DNA from: Drosophila miranda
Taxonomy: Eukaryota; Arthropoda; Insecta; Diptera; Drosophilidae
NCBI RefSeq assembly: GCF_003369915.1
Contig: NC_046675.1
Location: forward strand, 8,742,001-8,806,000
Length of the DNA stretch: 64,000 nucleotides
Reading direction: 5' to 3'
Position 1 is the stretch's first letter, and the number at the start of each line of letters is the position of its first letter. Of this stretch, positions 36,098 to 51,560 are shown one piece after another. The notes beneath the pieces were generated by a model. It saw only the letters and a program-made list of their open reading frames with translations. It did not search any database and was not told where the DNA came from. A program made the position numbers and the translations under genes.

Positions 36098-37028
36098 ATG
36101 GCTGGAGAAGTTATTGTGGATGCCTTGCCCTACATTGACCATGGGTACGACGACGTTGGCGTCAGGGAATCGGTAAGTTAGATCATAGCTTCTCTAATAC
36201 ATATTGTTAACAACTGATTTTTGCCGACAGGCGCTCGCCATGGTGGAAGAGGAGTGCAGACGCTACCGGCCGACAAAGAATTACCTGGACCATCTGCCAC
36301 TGCCAGCCACTTCGCCCTTCGAGACGCCGCTGATGGTCAACGAATTCGAGCGCATACAGAATCGCCTGCCGATGGAGACACTCTCCATGAAGCGGTACGA
36401 GCTGCCACCTCCGCCATCTGGCAAGTTGGGAGAGGTGTCTGCTTGGCAAGAGGCCATCGAAAACTCCATGGCTCAACTGGAGCACCAGTGTGTGCGCTCG
36501 CTAAATCTGGAACTTTTGCTGGACTACGGCACGGAAGCGTGGAAATCCTACTTGGAGGTATTCACGGCCATGCAGGCCAAAGCGCAGCTGCAGCTGCAGC
36601 AACTGAAAAAGGACATACAGGACGTGAACTGGCAACGCAAGCAGGCGCAGACGCTTGCGGGCGAGAGGCTGCGCTCTCTGGACGCCCACTGGGTGTTGCT
36701 GGTATCGAAGAACTATGAGATTGAAACCGAGTGTGTGGAGCTCGAGAAGCTGGTTCAGGCCGCCCTCGAACACATAAAAACCCTTGGTCCGACCAACGCT
36801 AATGACACCGCACCAACGCCGGAGCACACAAATGGACATGCCGAAGAGGACATCTCTGAGAGCAATGGAAACATCAATAGCAACAGTAGTGCTAGTGCTA
36901 GTGCTAGTGGCGACGGAGATGGAGATGGAGACGTAGAAAACGTAGAAGACGTACGTGGCGCTGATGGGGACGCTAATGGTGATGGGGATGGTGATGATGC
37001 TGCCGAGGACGAATCCTCCAATGAGTGA
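36098..37028 (+). CDS. BCAS2/SPF27, spliceosome NineTeen-complex subunit
   Basis: Orthologue of pre-mRNA-splicing factor SPF27 (BCAS2; D. melanogaster CG4980), a core subunit of the Prp19/CDC5L complex in the nucleus. Two exons: 36098-36172 and 36231-37028; 290 residues. N-terminus VDALPYIDHGYDD and RRYRPTKNYLDHLP match the family. The middle is a coiled-coil region (about 115-210) with NWQRKQAQTLAGERLRSLDA. The human protein is about 225 residues. The extra length is an acidic, repeat-like tail of Ser-Ala and Asp-Gly (36890-37028), built from AGTGCT and GATGG(A) repeats. Motif-6-like GGTATATTT boxes lie just upstream. Confidence 0.92.
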
Positions 37029-37540
37029 ATGAACGTAGGATTCAGTAGACATATAATTTGTACAAGTTTAAATACATATAGAGTTCAAATAACAAGCAGC
37101 ATAATGCGAATACATTGTATAAATATAGGATTCCCGTGTACGCGTCGTGAGTAACTTCTTAGTTTTGTCTAAATCGTATGTATATGTAATTGCTTGTGGC
37201 GCCCAGAAGCCAGCTCCTCCCATCTAATAAGATACCACTTGGAGCTTGGTTCCCATGGCACCGTGTTTATATGTGTACGTAAATATGTATGTAGTTTATC
37301 CAGCCTGATTCGCCGCGGGGCCTTGCCACCGGCTACAAGTTAGTCGCATGGCACATTCGTGATACTGTCTTGGTCCTGACCGACCACCCACGAGAGGATG
37401 GATGCTGAGCGGGTGGTGCCTCGGATAATGATGGGAATAGCGGTAGCAGAAGCGATATGATCGGGGAGAGACAGATTCTTAGCGCACAGCCCCTAGTATC
37501 CACTCCTGGGGTGACGGTCAGTATATAGACATCCTTACAT
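37029..37540. other. Convergent 3' region of BCAS2 and MCC
   Basis: No coding frame supported. AT-rich sequence after BCAS2, then about 350 bp of mixed sequence that is probably MCC 3' UTR on the minus strand. Confidence 0.5.
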
Positions 37541-40404
37541 CTACAGCGTTGTCTCAGGAACATGCTTGTTGCATTGCTCATGGTCCAGCCGCAAGTCTGC
37601 AATCCTCTGCTCCAGTTTATTTACCCGCACCTGATACTTGCGTCTGCTGACCTCCAACATTTGCCCCAGATTGCTGCAGGACATTCATACATTAATAATC
37701 TGATAGTCGGCCAGCCCAGCTAGAATGGCAAATACTTACTGATTCGATTGCTGCAGCTCGCGTACGTTCTGTTGCAGCTCCTCGTACTTTTCCTCGGAGG
37801 CTCGTTGCGAGGACGTAAAGTTGGCCAGAAGCGTCTGGAGGCGACCCTTTAGTTCTGTTTCGCGGGTTAGCGCCTCGACCAACTGTTGCTCGGTGAGAGC
37901 TGAATGCTCGGCCTCCGAGTAGGAGACTCGATTCGCCAGCTGCAGCTGCTGGAGGGCAACGTGCAGTATGGCCACTCGTTCTTTGGAATGCTGTCGGTCC
38001 TGCTCCGCTTCATTTATTTTGGTCTTTAGTTCGGCATTCTCGTCCTGCAGCTCGAGCAGCTCCTGCATGATTACGGCCGTATCCAAATCGATGGGTGACT
38101 TCTTGTACTCGTCCCGCAACTCGTGCCCCTTCTCCAAGGCCAGACGCTTCCTTTCGTACACATCGCTAAATGGCGATTCCAGATTGACAATTGTATGCTG
38201 CACGGTCGAGCGGCGGCCCTTGAGCTTCGAGACGTGATTGCGCAGACGATTGTCATCGTCGGTACACCATGGCCGGGCACTCTTTGGGTAATCTTCTTCG
38301 CCCAGATTTATATTGTGCTGCCACGGGCCCAGACTGTTCTCGCACACATTCTTCTCGCTGTCCAGGCGGGCCAACAGATGCTTGGCCACCGCCTCAACCG
38401 AACGTCGGCTTTCCTCCGCTGCCGCCGATTGATCGCTCAGAAGCGCCAACCTAATTTAGAGATTTCGAAATGAATTTAGAAAGATGGAAGAGGAGACTGC
38501 AAAGCTATGTCCAGGCCTTACTTGGTCTCCAAGAGTGCCAGCATCACGTCGTAGGCCTCGATGGCGCGATCGCTGCAGTTGAGCGCCAGTTGAAGGGCCA
38601 CCGCATTCGACTCGTATTTGCCACATAGCAAGTACAAATGTTCTGTGTGCTCTTTTGACTCGTCCAGCGTCATGGCCAGAATTGTGTTTCGCATCTTGAG
38701 GTACTCCATTTTCCGCTGGTGTGGCTCTAGGTCTTTGCTCAGGTGCAGCGGCTCCATAATGCTGTCCATGAAAGAGTTTTGTTCCTTCAGTTCGCTCACC
38801 AAATGCTCCACCAGGTTGATGTGCTGAAAGTAATTGAATGATCAGTGGGCGGGTACGCGAGGGATTCAGCAACCTACCTCGTTGCTTAGCTCCGTGTGGG
38901 CATCGCTAGATGGCTCTTCGTCTTGTTCGTTCTTGCTGGCGCAGCGCAATTTAACCCGCTCGGCCATTTTGGGCACGGCAGGCACTCTTTTTTGCGGGCT
39001 GGTCAGAGAAACGCAAGCTGCAAACGGTAAGGATTAGAGCAGAGCAGACCATACATAGGTTGGGCTTTTCGCATACCATTCAGATCGTTAAGACGTTGTC
39101 CACTCTCGTTGGCCTCTTGTTCACAGGCAAAGAAGTCCACCTTGGTCTGCTCTTCAACGACCGCAGTGTCCTTGGTAGCAATCTCTGACTGGAGCAGAGC
39201 GATCTTAGCCCTCAAATGCAAAACTTCCTCCTGGAGAGCGTCCAGTTGTCCTTTGTTACCGAGCTCTTGTGGCTTAAGACCAATTTTGTCCACGCTAGCG
39301 GCGCTATAGAGATCTTCCAGTGGCTCTGTCTGACACTCTGCATCTGGATTGGTCAGGTTCAGCTCCGAGTTGTACACAGAACCTTCCTGATAGCTGAGCT
39401 CTAAAAGGGTGGAGACTTTGTGGGTAAGAGACTTACCATTCTAAAAGTGTTTAGGCTTACCACTGCCCTCGGGCTCCTGCTCCTCGACTATGATATGATC
39501 CTGCTTGGAGCGCAGTTTTTTGCTCAACTCCGCAATGACGCAGTGCATCTCTGTGATGCGACATTCGTGCGCCTGACTGACCACCTCCAAACGCTTGTGG
39601 CACATTTCCCTCTCCGCATTGCTCTCCGACAGTTGGCGCTCCGCCTGCTGCAAGCGCTGTGTCAGCTCGCGGACACGGTTCTCCAGCTGCTGCACCGACA
39701 ACTGCTCAACCTGCAGCACAAGAAAACATGGCAATTAGTAACTGTTGAAGCGGGCATATAGTCATCACATTAATGGGTCGCCTGGCCAGTGGCTGTGCCA
39801 TCAGAGTGTATTCCCAGCTGTGTCGCTTTTCCCCGCGCTGAATCCCAAAGCCACCAACGCCACCGGAAACAGGAGGTGTGTCGCTGCAGCACATGCAGCT
39901 CAGGCTGCGCGGAAGCAGTTGCTCCGCAATCATGGCCTCAGTGGAAAATTTTACTGGCCCTTGCTATTACGTCGTCTGCCGCTGCTGGTGGGTGCATTCT
40001 CCGCTGCAGTTTGACCTTCGACTCGATACGCATCTGCGCACTGTGCGCCACGCAACCCAGCCACAGACCGCAAAACAAATATACTATGTGCTGTCACTTA
40101 CTTTATTGACAATGTCCAGCGTGGAGCAGCTCGAAATATTGATGTCACTCTCGGTAGTGTCGCGCGGCGTGTGCTCTGGCGACTCCGGCTGGCAGGAGCC
40201 CACTAGGTGCTTGGCATTGGTGCAGCCTCCCCGCGGCGATATGCTGCCAAAGACATACTCGATGTCTTCGCCAACGACGCTGCCAGCTGCATTCTTCGAG
40301 ATGCCTGTGACCTCCCGCTGGTGTTGGGGCTGCTGCTTGTCATTCCGCCGGTGGACCTCGGTTCCAATTTTGGCGTCGGATGCTATTTGCACATCGTTTG
40401 ACAT
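37541..40404 (-). CDS. MCC (mutated in colorectal cancer) homologue, coiled-coil PDZ ligand
   Basis: Seven exons (minus order): 40404-40102, 39710-39461, 39400-39077, 39017-38878, 38823-38522, 38450-37740, 37673-37541; 720 residues. Nearly all exons encode coiled coil (RVRELTQRLQQAERQL, LQEEVLHLRAKIALLQSEIA). The conserved block GKYESNAVALQLALNCSDRA followed by IEAYDVMLALLETK is the signature I associate with MCC/USHBP1 proteins. The last residues are HVPETTL: a class I PDZ ligand, matching the ETSL end of human MCC. Human MCC is a cytoplasmic/cell-edge scaffold that binds PDZ proteins such as Scribble. A similar role here is inferred. Start: the first ATG of the open exon (MSNDVQIASD). I do not know the fly symbol. 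Confidence 0.82.
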
Positions 40405-41081
40405 TGTGTGTGGGAGGGTGTGCGTGTGGGTGTGGGTGTGTGGTCGCTGCAAATTCTCCTGGATTAGATTCGGCTATGTTGCGGTCTTCTTAAAATTCTG
40501 GGCTGGTTTTTGATTTTTGCTCCATTCTCACACATTATGGCACTGGGTTAGTTCTACGTGGCACTTTTGATCCGTTCTTTAAGGCATTTTTAACTCAAAA
40601 ATAACGTTTTTTGTAATCAACAAAAATTAACTGTTTATTGCGTTCTTATCAGAATGTGTATACCATATACACATATCGATATGTACATATCGATATCTCC
40701 TTCGAAATTCACTTAAATGTTGGTACAGCAATAAATTTTCAGCTTTAATGCTGTGTTAGAGCTTTAAGAACTTTTCCAAAGCGATTTTCGGTGGAAAATC
40801 ATTCTGTATTCTGCAATTCTGAACTGAAACTCCCGTTTCTTGTAACTTTTAACAGATGGCGCTGACCAATATATCGGAATTTTGTCAATATTTATTGAAT
40901 ATCATTGCGGTAGGCGGATCATTTGAACTGGGGATTTCGGCAGACCTTTAAAAGTCATCCAATTGCAAATTTAATATAAATATTCCTAGCATTCCCAGCA
41001 ATAGGTGGATCGACGAGATTTCTTCTCAACTATATATATGACTTTAATTGGAACATTACAAACTATGCTTATCTAGAGATT
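40405..41081. promoter_or_regulatory. MCC upstream region with double-DRE palindrome (40673-40696)
   Basis: ATATCGATATGTACATATCGATAT is not written in full elsewhere: its halves, ATATCGATAT at 40673-40682 and 40687-40696, flank GTAC and form a perfect 24-bp palindrome. Each half contains TATCGATA (40674-40681, 40688-40695), the DREF site. The rest of the spacer up to the zinc-finger gene's stop at 41082 is AT-rich and holds no coding frame. Confidence 0.6.
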
Positions 41082-42411
41082 CTACTGAAGAAGGGTCTCA
41101 ACATCGACTTCCAATGCTTTGGCTGCGGACTCCTGGGCATGCGAGTTCTGGGCATGGCTTTTCGACCGGAAGTGGGCCTGTAGATGGGGCCGACGTATGA
41201 ACGACACTTTGCACAGTTCGCAGCTGCAAAAGATAAAATTTAAAATGGATGACCATACATAAATCGGTGAAGAACATACTGGAAAGACCGTACGCCCGTG
41301 TGGCTAAGCATGTGCGCCTTGAGTTTTCCACTGACGGCAAAGGATTTGTCGCACTCCGTGCATTTGTAGGGCTTGATGTTGGTGTGGCGACTAAAAATAC
41401 AAGAGTTAACATCAGACAAGAGTGCAACCTCGGAGGTTTTCCATTCCTTTACATGCGTTCGTGCTGGATGCGTCCGCTGGAGTTGTTGAATGACATATTG
41501 CAGTACTGGCAGGGAAACGGACGCTCGCCCCGGTGCAGCATCTCGTGGCGCCGCAGAAGATGGGCCGTATAGAATGTCTGTGGACACTGCTCGCAGGCAA
41601 AATTCTTCACTCCCGAGTGCCGCAGGAGGTGGACTTTGAAATTGCTGGGGCAGGAGAAATGCCGGCCGCACTGCTCGCATATGCAGTCTCGTTTGCGGCG
41701 CTCCCGCTTTAGGGCCACCGTCTCCTCCTCGGTGAGCTTGTCCCATTGGGTGCGTGGCAGGTTCCGGCTCTTGCTGTTGTCCGCAAACGTCATCGATGCG
41801 TAAACGGTGGGGGCACGTGGGGGCGCTTGGCTTCTGGCGAGTTTTGGGTTCGTTTCGATACCGATAGCTGGAGGAGTCGAATCAAGCTTCACATCTTCCG
41901 GTGCCACCACAACAGAATCCTCATCCTCTTCTAGGGGCTCCAGTTCTACCGACGCCCCACATTGACTGTCGTATTTCTCCTCGCTCTCAGAATCGGACAC
42001 CTCATCTGCTTCCTCCTTAGACTTGTGTCCAGTTGCGTCCAAGTAGATCTCCTCGACAGCCTCTGGCTCGGTGGAACCGCTCTGGAGCAGCTTCTGCGTC
42101 TGGATGACACGCTCCCGGAAGCGCACGGCTTCCCTCAGAGACACCTCGCAGGGCCCGCAAATGCGGGCTGGGAAATTCGGTTGCTCGAGTAGCTAAAAAG
42201 TCGGTTGGAACGGATAAGTGGAGCTGTAGACCTCCCAATCCATCAGTTCGTCTGAACGTGTTAAAATTTGGATACCTACAAATAAACCCGTTAGGGCTTC
42301 AATTTGATTCAGCATTATGTTGTCAGGCTCTTGGAAGAGGTTCTTGGATGTGGCGTTGTAAATAAAACTGCCGCAAGCGCGGCAATCTCGAGATATTTTG
42401 GATTTTTCCAT
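41082..42411 (-). CDS. ZAD-C2H2 zinc-finger transcription factor
   Basis: Exons (minus order): 42411-42280, 42192-41453, 41390-41280, 41223-41082; 374 residues. The N-terminal ZAD zinc-binding dimerisation domain shows its cysteine pairs CRAC (exon 1) and CGPC (start of exon 2), split by an intron. An acidic linker follows (SDSESEEKYDSQ, PLEEDEDS). C2H2 fingers then run in series: CICEQCGRHF, CEQCPQTF, CQYCNMSF, CTECDKSF and CELCKVSF. ZAD factors are an insect-expanded family of nuclear DNA-binding proteins. I cannot name the exact orthologue. Introns interrupt the finger array in phase. It is divergent from NAT9, with about 100 bp between start codons. Confidence 0.88.
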
Positions 42412-42475
42412 AGTTTAAGTGCAAATTTTCAGAAAAATTGCATCCACACAACTCTGTTTACATCTGTTTGATTTA

Positions 42476-42505
42476 TATCGATAGGTGTGTTATTGACTAT
42501 CGATA
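42476..42505. promoter_or_regulatory. Two DRE sites in the divergent zinc-finger/NAT9 promoter
   Basis: TATCGATA occurs at 42476-42483 and again at 42498-42505, 22 bp apart, between the two start codons (42411 and 42511). The motif is the DREF binding site typical of housekeeping promoters. The second copy is only 5 bp from the NAT9 ATG, so it is probably in or near its leader. Confidence 0.7.
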
Positions 42506-42510
42506 CCAAC

Positions 42511-43110
42511 ATGCGTCTGAATGAAAAAACAAAATTGTTGGGCAAAAAAGTCGTCCTTGTGCCTTATGAGGCGCGCCATGTACCCAAATACCATGACTGG
42601 ATGAGCAATGAGACTCTGCGGGAGCTGACTGCCTCTGAGGAAATGACACTCTCGGAGGAGTACCTGATGCAGCTGAGTTGGCGCCAGGACACCGACAAAC
42701 TTACCTTCATAGTCCTCGCTGCCGATATCTATGCCCGGGACAATGATGAGATTGCTGCCATGGTGGGCGACACAAATATCTTTCTGCGCCATGAACCCGA
42801 CACCAATCAGAAGGTGGCCGAGGCGGAGATAATGATAGCGGACCCCCAGGCGAGGGGCAAAGGCTACGGACGCGAGGCCATGCTCCTCATGCTGAAGTAC
42901 GCCCAATCCCAGCTGGAACTGAACAAATTCGAGGTCAAGATCGACATGGACAACGCCGTGTCCCTCCGCCTGTTTGAGAGCTTCCAATTTGTGGAAACCG
43001 GACGCGTCGAAGTCTTCCACGAGGTTACGATGGAGCGTGAGATTACCACGGAGTGGATTGGCTGGTTAGACAAGCAGGTGCAGCTAACGATTGAGAGCTA
43101 TAGTGTATAG
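42511..43110 (+). CDS. N-acetyltransferase 9-like protein
   Basis: GNAT-fold acetyltransferase of the NAT9 family (D. melanogaster mnat9/CG11539, as I recall). Intronless, 199 residues, matching the family length. N-terminus KLLGKKVVLVPYEARHVPKY; acetyl-CoA binding motif A QARGKGYGREAML (about residues 116-128); EVKIDMDNAVSLRLFESFQF is the C-terminal GNAT motif B region. Fly NAT9 has been linked to microtubule stability and JNK signalling. The sequence itself shows only the enzyme fold. Very short leader, because the DRE sits almost at the ATG. Confidence 0.9.
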   Translation: MRLNEKTKLLGKKVVLVPYEARHVPKYHDWMSNETLRELTASEEMTLSEEYLMQLSWRQDTDKLTFIVLAADIYARDNDEIAAMVGDTNIFLRHEPDTNQKVAEAEIMIADPQARGKGYGREAMLLMLKYAQSQLELNKFEVKIDMDNAVSLRLFESFQFVETGRVEVFHEVTMEREITTEWIGWLDKQVQLTIESYSV

Positions 43111-43715
43111 TCAATCGTTAGACGTCGGCTGGATCCTATTCATGCTGCAGAATAATCACAAATCGATCCACACTTGGTTTATGTTCTGTTTATTAAACTT
43201 ATTTATTACGAACTACTTGTTTCGCTTGCCTTATTTATGTTGAATTTTACATCATATGTATGTATGTATTTATGTGGTGCAATTGATGCTGAATCGTGGC
43301 TGGCTTTGTTTCTATGCGGGATGGGTTAATGATGATTGTGTAATGCTGTGTTTGCTTCTTGTGGTCTGTCGTGTCGTGTGGCAGGAAAAGGGCAAGGCAA
43401 CAGACACTTGCCTGTCCGCTGTGTGTCCGTCCGTCTGTCTATCATTTTGGTGTTGTGTGGGGTGCGTGTATTGTATGTATGTATTTAAATATAGTACATA
43501 AAACTAGATGCTTGCTTACAAACTGCTCACTTGTTTCAATTTTTTATAAAAATCATTATTAAATAATTAAAGGCAAACATAATCAGAATTGCAATCAAAT
43601 CAAAAACCAAATATCTCTCACTGCGCAGCTGCTTCCAAACTTTCGATCCTTAAACGTAGACATGTTGTGTGCTTGCAGTTGTTGCTATGGTTAATAAATA
43701 TGAATGCTGTCGGTC
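43111..43715. other. Convergent 3' region of NAT9 and Medea
   Basis: No coding frame supported. TATGTATGTATTTATGTG tracts and T/G-rich sequence, with AATAAA-like signals on both strands. Probably mostly Medea 3' UTR. Confidence 0.5.
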
Positions 43716-47700
<3,985 letters not shown>

Positions 47701-47719
47701 AGTTACAGTGTAGTTAACA

Positions 47720-50700
47720 TGTAAAAATTGTCTTTTTTGTTGACCTTTTTTGCTTAAACCTTATTTTATAAATAAAACAGTAAAATGGGGTCCTAAAATT
47801 AGCCAATCTTGTAGGGAAATTTATTAATCATACCACGGAATATCAAAAACGGGGAATATGAATAATTCGTCGGTATATTTTGAAAATGAGACCGTATATT
47901 TCGGTGCTGTTCTGAGGGTCATACTGTAAAAACTGGTTTTCGCCGCGCTCCCATGTGGTGTTTTTTAGTGCTAAATGGTATTTTTGTCAATTATTAATTT
48001 AATTTTCAATGTTATATAGAAATCCAATAAATGCAAGTATTTCGAATAAGCAAATCATGTATAGAATTGATTCATCAATCGTATAAAATTGAGTGGGCAT
48101 GGCTAAATGTTCCATATAGATAGTATTATTCAACGGAACAAAGAATATGAGGAATTGATCGTTTTTTTGAATCGAATTTGAATTCACCGCAGTTCGCTTT
48201 AGCAACAATGAGTCCCATTCCATACCCAATATTGCGGCAACATTTACTTGAAAACCGTTTTTTGGTCAAAATAAAATACTTACAAGCAATTTAAAGAAGC
48301 AATCTTGTAAAAAATGTATTTATCTATGGGATAAAGCTAAGTGGGCAAATCTATATAGCGATTCGCCGCAGTTTCGCTTATGCAACAATGAGTCCCATTC
48401 CATACACAAATGTTGCTAATTTACCAGCAACATTGCAACTGTTTTTTTGTTGAACTATTTTGCTTAAACCTTGTTTTAGTCAAAATACAATAAAAGCAAT
48501 GAATAAAAACTAAGCAATTGTGTAGAAAATTGATTCATTAATCGTATAAAATTATGTGGGCATAGATAAAGGCCCGGTTAACAACATTTAAATCCTTGTC
48601 GCTCACATTCAAAAAAGTTTGATTTGGCGCGTACCACTCGGTATATTTTTCAAATGAGACCGTATATTTCGGTGCTGTTCTGAGGGTCATACTGTAGAAA
48701 TACTGGTGTTCGCCGCGCTCCCATGGTATTTTTGTAAATTTCATCAATCTATTAATTTAATTTTCAATTTTATATAGAAATCCAATAAAAGCAAGTATTT
48801 TGAATAGGCCAATCATGTATAGAATTTATTGATCAATCGTACCAAATTGAGTGGGCATGGCTAAATGTTCCATATAGATAGTATTATTCAACGGAACAAA
48901 GAATTGGTCGTTTTTTGAATCGAATTTGAGTTCGCCGCAGTTCGCCGCAGTTTCGCTTTAGCAACAATGAGTCTCGTTCCATACACAATGTTGCACATTC
49001 CATACACACTGTTGCGGCAACATTTGCTTGAAAACCGTATTTTAGTCAAAATAAATTATGTAAAGGTAATTAAAAGAAGCAATCTTGTAGAAAATGCATT
49101 TATCTATGGGATAAAGCTAAGTGGGCATCTATAGCTTGAAATATAGGCAATACCCGATTCGCCGCAGTTTCGCTATTGCAACAATGAGTCTCATTCCATA
49201 CGCAAACATGTTGCCAATTCCATGCACACATACCCTGGGGGAAATGGATGTTATAGGATTGCGGAAATGCGTATCATTCCAGGCTCCAATTAATGCAGAA
49301 ACTAGATAGTTTCTGTTTCAAACGATATTTTGCAGCTCATCGTCTGTCTACAGAGACAAGAACTGGTACTGGGATCAGGATTTATTTACAAACACCTAAT
49401 CGAATGCATGAATAGACCAAAAAAATGCAATCTAAGACAAAATCTTTACTAATTACACTGGAAAGCTGGTTGGAAAACAGTATCTTTATATAATATTCAC
49501 GAAATAGGGTATACAAAGGCCCATACCCTGGTTGACAACAAAGAGTCTGCAAATGCCAGCAACATTGACGTCACAACCTGCGACACTGAACATTTTTGTT
49601 GAAATCGTGTTTTTGTCAAAATAAAAGATTTTCGAGTATTTAAAAGTAGTTAATCTTGATCAAAATTGATTCAGCAATCATATAAAATTATCTGGGCAAA
49701 AATAAGAGATCTATATAGCTGGGAATATTCGACGGAAGAAAGATTAACCAAGAAATAGTCGTCATAACCGGTTGACAACAATGAGTCCCATTCCATGCAC
49801 ACATACCCTGGGGGAAATGGATGTTATAGGATTGAGAAAATGTTTGTCTTCCAAGGCTCCGTAGGTATCAGGATCGCCATAAATATATACAAATACTAAT
49901 AATGTACTTGAATATGTCTAAAGAATATCAATTTGAGAAAAGGTCTTTATAAATCACGTTTCATCTTCATATAAAATTAACAAAATAGGGTATACAAAGC
50001 CCTATATACGGCTTACACGCAATATAGCGACTCTTTTTTTGTTGGACTTTTTCGTTTAAACCTTTTTTTTACAATAAATACAATAAAAGCAAGGATTAAA
50101 AACTATCCAATCGTGTAGAAAATTTATTCATCAATGGGATAAAAATATGTGGGCATTGCTAAGAGATTTGATTAGTCAGCATTATTCAATGGAATATCAA
50201 AATTGAGCAATATGAACGATTTTCCTTTTCCGTTTGTCTTGATTGTCCTATTTCGCTACTTGTTTTTTGTTTGACTTATTTCGCTAAAACCTCTTTTTAC
50301 ACAAAATGCAATAAAAGCAAGTATTAAGAATAGACCAGTTAAATAGAAAATTGATTCATCAATGGGCTAAATTTATGATGGCACGGCTAAATGTTCTATA
50401 TAGCTAGTAATATTCGACGGAATATCAAAATCGGGGAATATGTACAATAAAACTTGAATTAGTCAGTATATTTGCGGTATATTCGGCGAATGAGACCGTA
50501 TATTTCGGTGCTGTTCTGAGGGTCATACTGTAGAAACTGGTTTTCGCCGCGCTCCCATGTGGTGTTTTTTAGTGCTAAATGGTATTTTTGTCATCTATTA
50601 ATTTAATTTTCAATGTTATATGGAAATCCAATAAAAGCAAGTATTTCGAATAGGCCAATCATGTATAAAATTGATTCATCAATCGTACAAAATTGAGTGG

Positions 50701-51560
50701 GCATGCCTAAATGTTCCATATAGATAGTATTATTCAACGGAACAAAGAATTGGTCGTTTTTTGAATCGAATTTGAATTCGCCGCAGTTCGCCGCAGTTCG
50801 CTTTAGCAACAATGAGTCTCGTTCCATACACAATGTTGCACATTCCATACACACTGTTGCGGCAACATTTCCTTGAAAACCGTATTTTAGTCAAAATAAA
50901 TTACGTAAAGGTAATTAAAAGAAGCAATCTTGTAGAAAATGCATTTATCTATGGGATAAAGCTAAGTGGGCATCTATAGCTTGAAATATAGGCAATACCC
51001 GATTCGCCGCAGTTTCGCTATTGCAACAATGAGTCTCAATCTATACACAAACATGTTGCTAATTCCATGCACACATACCCTGGGGGAAATGGATGTTATA
51101 GAATTTTGAATACGTTTGTCTTCCAAGGCTCAGGATCGAGATAAATATATACAAGATACTAATAATACACATGAATAAGTCAAAAACATATCAATTTGAG
51201 AAAAGGTCTTAATAAATTGCGTTTGATCTACATAAAAAATTAACGAAATAGGGTGCACAAAGGCCTATACACGCATCTTGTCTTCAAATACTAGCAACAT
51301 TGCGACTGTTTTTTTTGTTGAACTATTTTTTTTAAACACTGTTTTAGTTAAAATACAATAAAAGCAAGGACTAAAAACCTGCCAATCAAGTATAGAATTG
51401 ATTCATCAATCGTATAAAATTATGTGGGCATGGCTAAATGTTCTATATAGCTAGTAATATTCGACGGAATATCAAAATCGGGGAATATGTACAATAAAAC
51501 TTGAATTAGTCAGTATATTTGCGGTATATTCGGCGAATGAGACCGTATATTTCGGTATAT
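47720..51560 (+). repeat. Cluster of AT-rich dispersed repeats with recent internal duplications
   Basis: No gene. Multiple plus-orientation copies of a unit with TTGTTGACCTTTTTTGCTTA, CAATAAAAGCAAG, GTATAAAATTATGTGGGCAT, TATATAGCTAGTAATATTC and GACGGAATATCAAAATCGG. Later duplications are visible: 48653-49262 is nearly identical to 50489-51103, about 1.84 kb apart. A shorter third copy starts at 47885. Separately, about 50395-50490 repeats at 51435-51540. CATACCCTGGGGGAAATGGA recurs at about 49230, 49805 and 51075. Copies also occur at 5.8-7.5, 10.2-10.7, 21.2 and 35.8 kb. Possibly a Helitron-like non-autonomous family of obscura-group flies. Confidence 0.75.
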
